A DNA stretch of 64,000 nucleotides. Source: Oligoflexia bacterium (GTDB taxonomy: Bacteria > Bdellovibrionota_G > JALEGL01). The position numbers and the translations under genes are program-made. Positions 61,775 to 64,000 of the stretch are shown here, piece after piece. A model generated the notes under the pieces. That model searched no databases. It was given only the letters and a program-made list of their open reading frames with translations, and was not told where the DNA came from. The stretch spans positions 59,208 through 123,207 of the forward strand of contig DAOLES010000004.1 of assembly GCA_035326705.1 (NCBI GenBank). The letters are read 5' to 3'. Every line of letters starts with the position of its first letter. Position 1 is the stretch's first letter.

Positions 61775-62317
61775 ATGATGAAAAAGATTGGGTTTGCTTT
61801 AAGTTTGGTTTTATTGTTTATGATGGGTTCAGCTTATGCTCAGGACTATGTAGACCGTAAAGGTTTCTTTCTTGGCTTTTCTCTTGGAGGGGGAAGTTTA
61901 AATATAGATGGCGGTGATTATAAAGAAGGCGCGTTTCTTGGAGGCATTAGAATAGGAGGCGGCATCAGTGAAAATATTTTATTGATGGCTGAAACCAACA
62001 ATGCCATTACAGATGAAGATGGCGTAACAGTGACGCATGGTTCACTTAATTTTGCTGCTCAATTCTTTTTAAATGGTAATTTTTATCTTCGTCCAGGAAT
62101 TGGCTTTGCGTCTTTGCAAATTGATGGTGATGACGGTACGTTTTCATTTTCTGCAACATCAGATGCAGGCTTTAATGCCTGTTTGAGCGCTGGATATGAA
62201 TTTCGTTTAGGCAAACGTTTTGCCCTTTCACCTGAAGCAACCTTTAGTTACTCTAGTATTGAAGGCAGCGATGTCACCCATTATGGACTTAAAGCTGCTT
62301 TCCAATGGTATTTTTAA
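61775..62317 (+). CDS. Small outer-membrane beta-barrel protein
   Basis: 180 residues from ATG 61775 (ATG 61778 also possible). Signal peptide (KIGFALSLVLLFMMGSAYAQ). The mature part is Gly-rich with alternating strands (GFFLGFSLGGGSLNIDG, LRPGIGFASLQIDG) and ends YGLKAAFQWYF, a C-terminal Phe as in BAM substrates. It resembles eight-stranded OmpW/OmpX-like porin-fold proteins. The function is unknown. A terminator follows. Confidence 0.85.
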   Translation: MMKKIGFALSLVLLFMMGSAYAQDYVDRKGFFLGFSLGGGSLNIDGGDYKEGAFLGGIRIGGGISENILLMAETNNAITDEDGVTVTHGSLNFAAQFFLNGNFYLRPGIGFASLQIDGDDGTFSFSATSDAGFNACLSAGYEFRLGKRFALSPEATFSYSSIEGSDVTHYGLKAAFQWYF

Positions 62318-62346
62318 GACCTAGCAAAAATACAATGCATTGCCAG

Positions 62347-62376
62347 AGCCAGGGGAATCCCTGGCTTTTTTGTTTT
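62347..62376 (+). terminator. Intrinsic terminator after the outer-membrane protein gene
   Basis: AGCCAGGG (62347-62354) pairs with CCCTGGCT (62359-62366) around GAAT, followed by a T-rich run. Confidence 0.92.
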
Positions 62377-62532
62377 TACTCAACAATTTATTATACAGCA
62401 ATTGACTTGATATTTTTGGGATACCTTAAACAGATTTTTGATAGCAAAAAGAATGATTTTTAAACAAAAAATATTTCTATTATCAAGAACTTAGAGTTTA
62501 AATTCATTAAAAAATAGTGTAAGTGGCATGCC

Positions 62533-63969
62533 ATGAGTATGGAAAGCAATCAAATTGATGTGATTATACAACGCTATGCCAGTGAAGACATGGCCACCAT
62601 TTTTTCTAGGCAAAGAAGGGTTGAGCTTTGGCGTGAGCTGTGGATTGCCTTGGCAGAAGGCGAAAAAAAATTAGGCTTGCCCATCAGCAAAGGTCAGATA
62701 GATGAGCTAAAAAAGTTTAAAAGTAAAATCAATTGGAAAGTGGCTGAGAAGTTTGAAGGCGAGTTACGACATGATGTGATGGCGCATGTTAAAGCTTATG
62801 GTAAACAATGCCCAAAAGCAGCGGGTATCATTCATTTGGGTTCAACCAGTGCCTATGTCACCGACAATGCGGATTTGATTATGATGAAACAAGGGCTTGA
62901 GCTTTTGGAGAAAAAGCTGGTGGCCGTCATTGATAAATTGGCAACCTTTGCAGAAAAAGAAAAAGAGACTGCTACCGTAGCATTTACCCATTTTCAACCC
63001 GCACAACCAACAACAGTGGGTAAAAGAGCGTGTTTGTGGGCACAAAATTTTGTTTTAGATTTTGAGCGTTTGATTTTTGAATTAGAGCATATGCGTTTTC
63101 ATGGCGTTAAAGGCGCAACAGGCACACAAGATAGCTTTTTAAAACTGTTTGATGGCGATGCAGATAAAGCTTTGGCTTTAGATGATTTTGTCATGGAAAA
63201 AATGGGTTTCAAGCAAGGATTTTGGGTCACAGGTCAGACTTATCCAAGAAAGGCAGATACGCAAGTGGTCACATTATTGGCCAATATCTGTGAATCTGCA
63301 GCCAAATTTGCCAATGATATGCGTCTACTGCAAGCCTTACATGAGATAGAAGAACCTATGAAAAGTTCACAAATAGGCTCTTCTGCTATGCCATACAAGC
63401 AAAATCCAATGCGCAGTGAAAGAATTTGTTCATTGGCCAGGTATGTTATTAATTTGGTGGGCAATTGCTATGACACGGCAGCAACACAGTGGTTTGAAAG
63501 AACCTTGGATGATAGTGCCAACCGTAGGGTGGTGCTCCCACAAGCTTTTTTGATTTGTGATGCCGTTTTGGATTTGGTTCTTAACATTACCAGTGGTATG
63601 AAAGTCAACAAAGGCGTCATTGATAACAATCTCAACCAAGAACTGCCATTTTTACAAACCGAAGAAATTTTGATGGCTGCGGTTAAAGAAGGTGGCGATA
63701 GGCAAGAATTGCATGAGGTGATTAGGGTGCATTCTAAAGATGCTGTAAAAAATGTACGTGAAAAAGGTGAGAGCAATGATTTATTGGCTCGCTTGCGAGA
63801 TGACCCAGCCTTTGCCAAAGTGCCGCCCAAACTTTTGGTCAGAACAGATCCGATACGTTTGGTGGGTTTGTCGCCACAGCAGGTGGATATGTTTATCAAG
63901 AAACAGGTTGCGCCATTGCGTAAAAAATATAAAAGTAGCTTGAATATGAAAGCAAAGATAAGAGTGTAA
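62533..63969 (+). CDS. purB: Adenylosuccinate lyase
   Basis: 478 residues from ATG 62533 (ATG 62539 also possible). Fumarase/aspartase-superfamily fold with IHLGSTSAYVTDNADLI, THFQPAQPTTVGKRA (catalytic His region) and the signature SSAMPYKQNPMRSE at about 282. The length and the TSAYVTDN version fit the longer, eukaryote-like form of PurB. It cleaves adenylosuccinate to AMP and SAICAR to AICAR in purine synthesis. It stands apart from other purine genes here. About 30 bases remain after its stop in the window. Confidence 0.96.
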   Translation: MSMESNQIDVIIQRYASEDMATIFSRQRRVELWRELWIALAEGEKKLGLPISKGQIDELKKFKSKINWKVAEKFEGELRHDVMAHVKAYGKQCPKAAGIIHLGSTSAYVTDNADLIMMKQGLELLEKKLVAVIDKLATFAEKEKETATVAFTHFQPAQPTTVGKRACLWAQNFVLDFERLIFELEHMRFHGVKGATGTQDSFLKLFDGDADKALALDDFVMEKMGFKQGFWVTGQTYPRKADTQVVTLLANICESAAKFANDMRLLQALHEIEEPMKSSQIGSSAMPYKQNPMRSERICSLARYVINLVGNCYDTAATQWFERTLDDSANRRVVLPQAFLICDAVLDLVLNITSGMKVNKGVIDNNLNQELPFLQTEEILMAAVKEGGDRQELHEVIRVHSKDAVKNVREKGESNDLLARLRDDPAFAKVPPKLLVRTDPIRLVGLSPQQVDMFIKKQVAPLRKKYKSSLNMKAKIRV

Positions 63970-64000
63970 ATAAACATACTGAAACACGAGATAATTTTAT

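Noticed and set aside
1..64000. CRISPR array, transposase, integrase or prophage
   Set aside because: No regularly spaced repeats and no recombinase or phage motifs were found on either strand.

Overview
The window is A+T-rich DNA (roughly 60% A+T by eye) from a free-living, aerobic or microaerobic Gram-negative bacterium. Evidence for the envelope type: several lipoprotein signals, at least two beta-barrel outer-membrane proteins (60325-61515, 61775-62317), a lipoprotein HtrA protease and a sigma-32-type factor. Evidence for respiration: heme A synthase. The class V aminotransferase, type IV prepilin-like proteins, vWA lipoprotein, M43 metalloprotease and two-subunit 2-oxoglutarate:ferredoxin oxidoreductase would suit a Bdellovibrionota/Oligoflexia- or deltaproteobacteria-like lineage. 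That placement is an inference; no rRNA or ribosomal protein gene is present to fix it. I see no CRISPR array, transposase, phage gene or replication origin. The region looks chromosomal, densely coding, with genes on both strands in short operons.

Layout. 1-9.2 kb: a very large unknown protein (5' partial), glutaredoxin, Dps, a desaturase with a repetitive coiled-coil tail, a prepilin-like protein, small secreted proteins, a methyltransferase, a GNAT acetyltransferase and a TrpR/YerC-like regulator. 9.5-15.9 kb: a secreted stand-alone Hint-domain protein, heme A synthase, an apparently exported class V aminotransferase, and a DUF547 gene next to a VTT/flavin-oxidoreductase fusion. 16-18.1 kb: a sulfide/persulfide module (DUF2892 protein and ArsR repressor, divergent from a rhodanese-DUF2892 protein and a persulfide dioxygenase). 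18.2-24.2 kb: cardiolipin synthase, an ankyrin-DUF2314 protein, a frameshifted gene, a second prepilin-like protein and a Ppx/GppA phosphatase carrying an export signal.

24.3-29.4 kb: a tightly packed minus-strand unit (ATP-grasp-like ligase, AstE/AspA-type hydrolase, protein kinase, then an SDR), divergent from a questin-oxidase-like gene. 29.5-32 kb: the most interesting operon, lysine 2,3-aminomutase + an EctA-like acetyltransferase + a MarR regulator, with a palindrome over the predicted promoter. This could make an N-acetylated beta-lysine osmolyte by a route that borrows the ectoine acetyltransferase. 32.5-39 kb: vWA lipoprotein, TIMP-like secreted protein, DCC-family protein, tRNA-Trp, MATE transporter, M43 metalloprotease and an acetylesterase-like protein.

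39-44.3 kb: protein-quality-control genes (rpoH-type sigma factor, DUF523, HtrA, FtsH). 44.4-52.5 kb: sodium:solute symporter, cupin, QueG, SrkA-like kinase, korA-korB and a DUF2214 protein, with a perfect 29-bp inverted repeat after korB. 52.5-64 kb: a hypothetical protein, a 2OG-Fe(II) oxygenase, a MoxR-DUF58-transglutaminase operon, a lipoprotein/beta-barrel pair, a small outer-membrane protein and adenylosuccinate lyase.

Where an in-frame ATG with a Shine-Dalgarno sequence or signal peptide lies downstream of a longer open frame, the internal start was chosen and this is stated. All family assignments come from reading motifs; no database search was run.
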